Positions 63,471-64,000 of a stretch of 64,000 bases of DNA are shown here, in pieces; position 1 is the stretch's first letter; every line of letters begins with the position of its first letter. The DNA comes from Diatrype stigma (taxonomy: Eukaryota > Ascomycota > Sordariomycetes > Xylariales > Diatrypaceae): positions 1-64,000 of the forward strand of contig JAKJXP020000043.1 in the NCBI GenBank assembly GCA_022225965.2, written 5' to 3'. The position numbers and the translations under genes were made by a program. The notes below the pieces were generated by a model. That model did no database searches and was not told where the DNA came from. It saw only the letters and a list, made by a program, of their open reading frames with translations.

Positions 63471-64000
63471 TTTTTTAACGAAAACGATAAAGCGAAAAAA
63501 CGAAATGATATAAAAGCTTTAAAACAAACGTTACAAGCAAAAATGCCTATAATAAGGCTAAAAAATACGAACGTATGTCGTTTAATTAAAAAGATTAAAA
63601 GCACAACGCTAAAAAAAAAAGCCCGAAAATATAAGACAAACCGCTAAAGACAAATCCGAAAAAATAAAACGCGTATTAGCTGGAATTGCAAGTTACGAAT
63701 TATTCGTTTTATAACAGCCGAGCATTAACGGAATTATCGAAACGGCATTTATACCGAATAAGTAACCCTTAATAAAATATATTAAAAAGCTTTAATAAAA
63801 GAACCCCTTTATATTAAGCGAATATTGGAAATTTAAAAAATTCCGAAACGCCTATATAAAACAATCTTATTAAAGCCGTAACGACATTAACGAATTATTA
63901 AAATATAAAACGGCAATATACGTATCCCTTAATGCCGATATTAAAAAGGAACTAATAAAACAATACTACGATTATCCGATAATCGGATATTTCGAAATTA

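Larger units (their letters stand above)
59871..64000 (+). mobile_element. RIP-mutated Ty3/gypsy retrotransposon, 3' end beyond the window
   Basis: AT-rich, stop-filled sequence holding in order a gag zinc knuckle (61469-61510), reverse transcriptase (about 62340-62910) and RNase H (to about 63460). The left edge is uncertain: TGTTAGGGG at 59871 looks like an LTR start and is still unmutated, with RIP-type change from about 59935. The right LTR, and hence the LTR length, is not visible. The motifs differ from those of the element at 265-5807, so this is a different family. It is not functional. Confidence 0.82.

Overview
The window comes from a filamentous ascomycete (Pezizomycotina, probably Sordariomycetes). 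The evidence is short spliceosomal introns of about 50-100 bp with CTAAC/CTGAC-like branch sites, a class II hydrophobin, a secreted pectate lyase and a purple acid phosphatase, and two AT-rich blocks that look like repeat-induced point mutation (RIP) of LTR retrotransposons.

Layout. Bases 265-5807 are a complete Ty3/gypsy-type LTR element with two 187-bp LTRs, so heavily C-to-T / G-to-A mutated that its reading frame is full of stops. About 0.7 kb downstream lies a 4.1-kb single-exon gene for a large JmjC chromatin protein with a zf-4CXXC_R1 domain, AT-hooks and an RG-rich tail. Then comes about 19 kb (10.6-29.7 kb) with no gene I can support, rich in short palindromic words (CCTAGG, TACGTA, ACATAC) and small tandem repeats.

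The gene-bearing part resumes with a CDC25-type Ras guanine-nucleotide exchange factor (29.7-33.4 kb), a GH63 mannosyl-oligosaccharide glucosidase carrying an in-frame TAA (34.8-37.8 kb), a secreted purple acid phosphatase (38.5-40.2 kb), a PL1 pectate lyase with a GC-AG intron (41.0-42.3 kb) and an eight-exon APC-family permease (43.3-46.3 kb). After another gene-poor stretch come a class II hydrophobin (50.7-51.1 kb) and, on the minus strand, a small secreted-protein candidate (52.9-53.2 kb). A poly-G / N / poly-C block at 54.6 kb marks an assembly gap. The divergent housekeeping pair Rpn6 (proteasome lid) and Sof1 (small-subunit processome) follows, and from about 59.9 kb to the end lies a second, different RIP-mutated Ty3/gypsy element that runs off the window.

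How the genes fit together. The window is a gene island between two RIP-mutated retroelements. Housekeeping genes (Rpn6, Sof1, Ras-GEF, glucosidase I) alternate with secreted or nutritional genes (phosphatase, pectate lyase, permease, hydrophobin). No biosynthetic cluster or obviously new multi-gene system was found. The most notable points are the interrupted glucosidase I gene, the AT-hook JmjC protein next to RIP-type DNA, and the large gene-free tract. All exon joins were derived by hand from splice signals, reading frame and recalled family sequence; none was checked by alignment.
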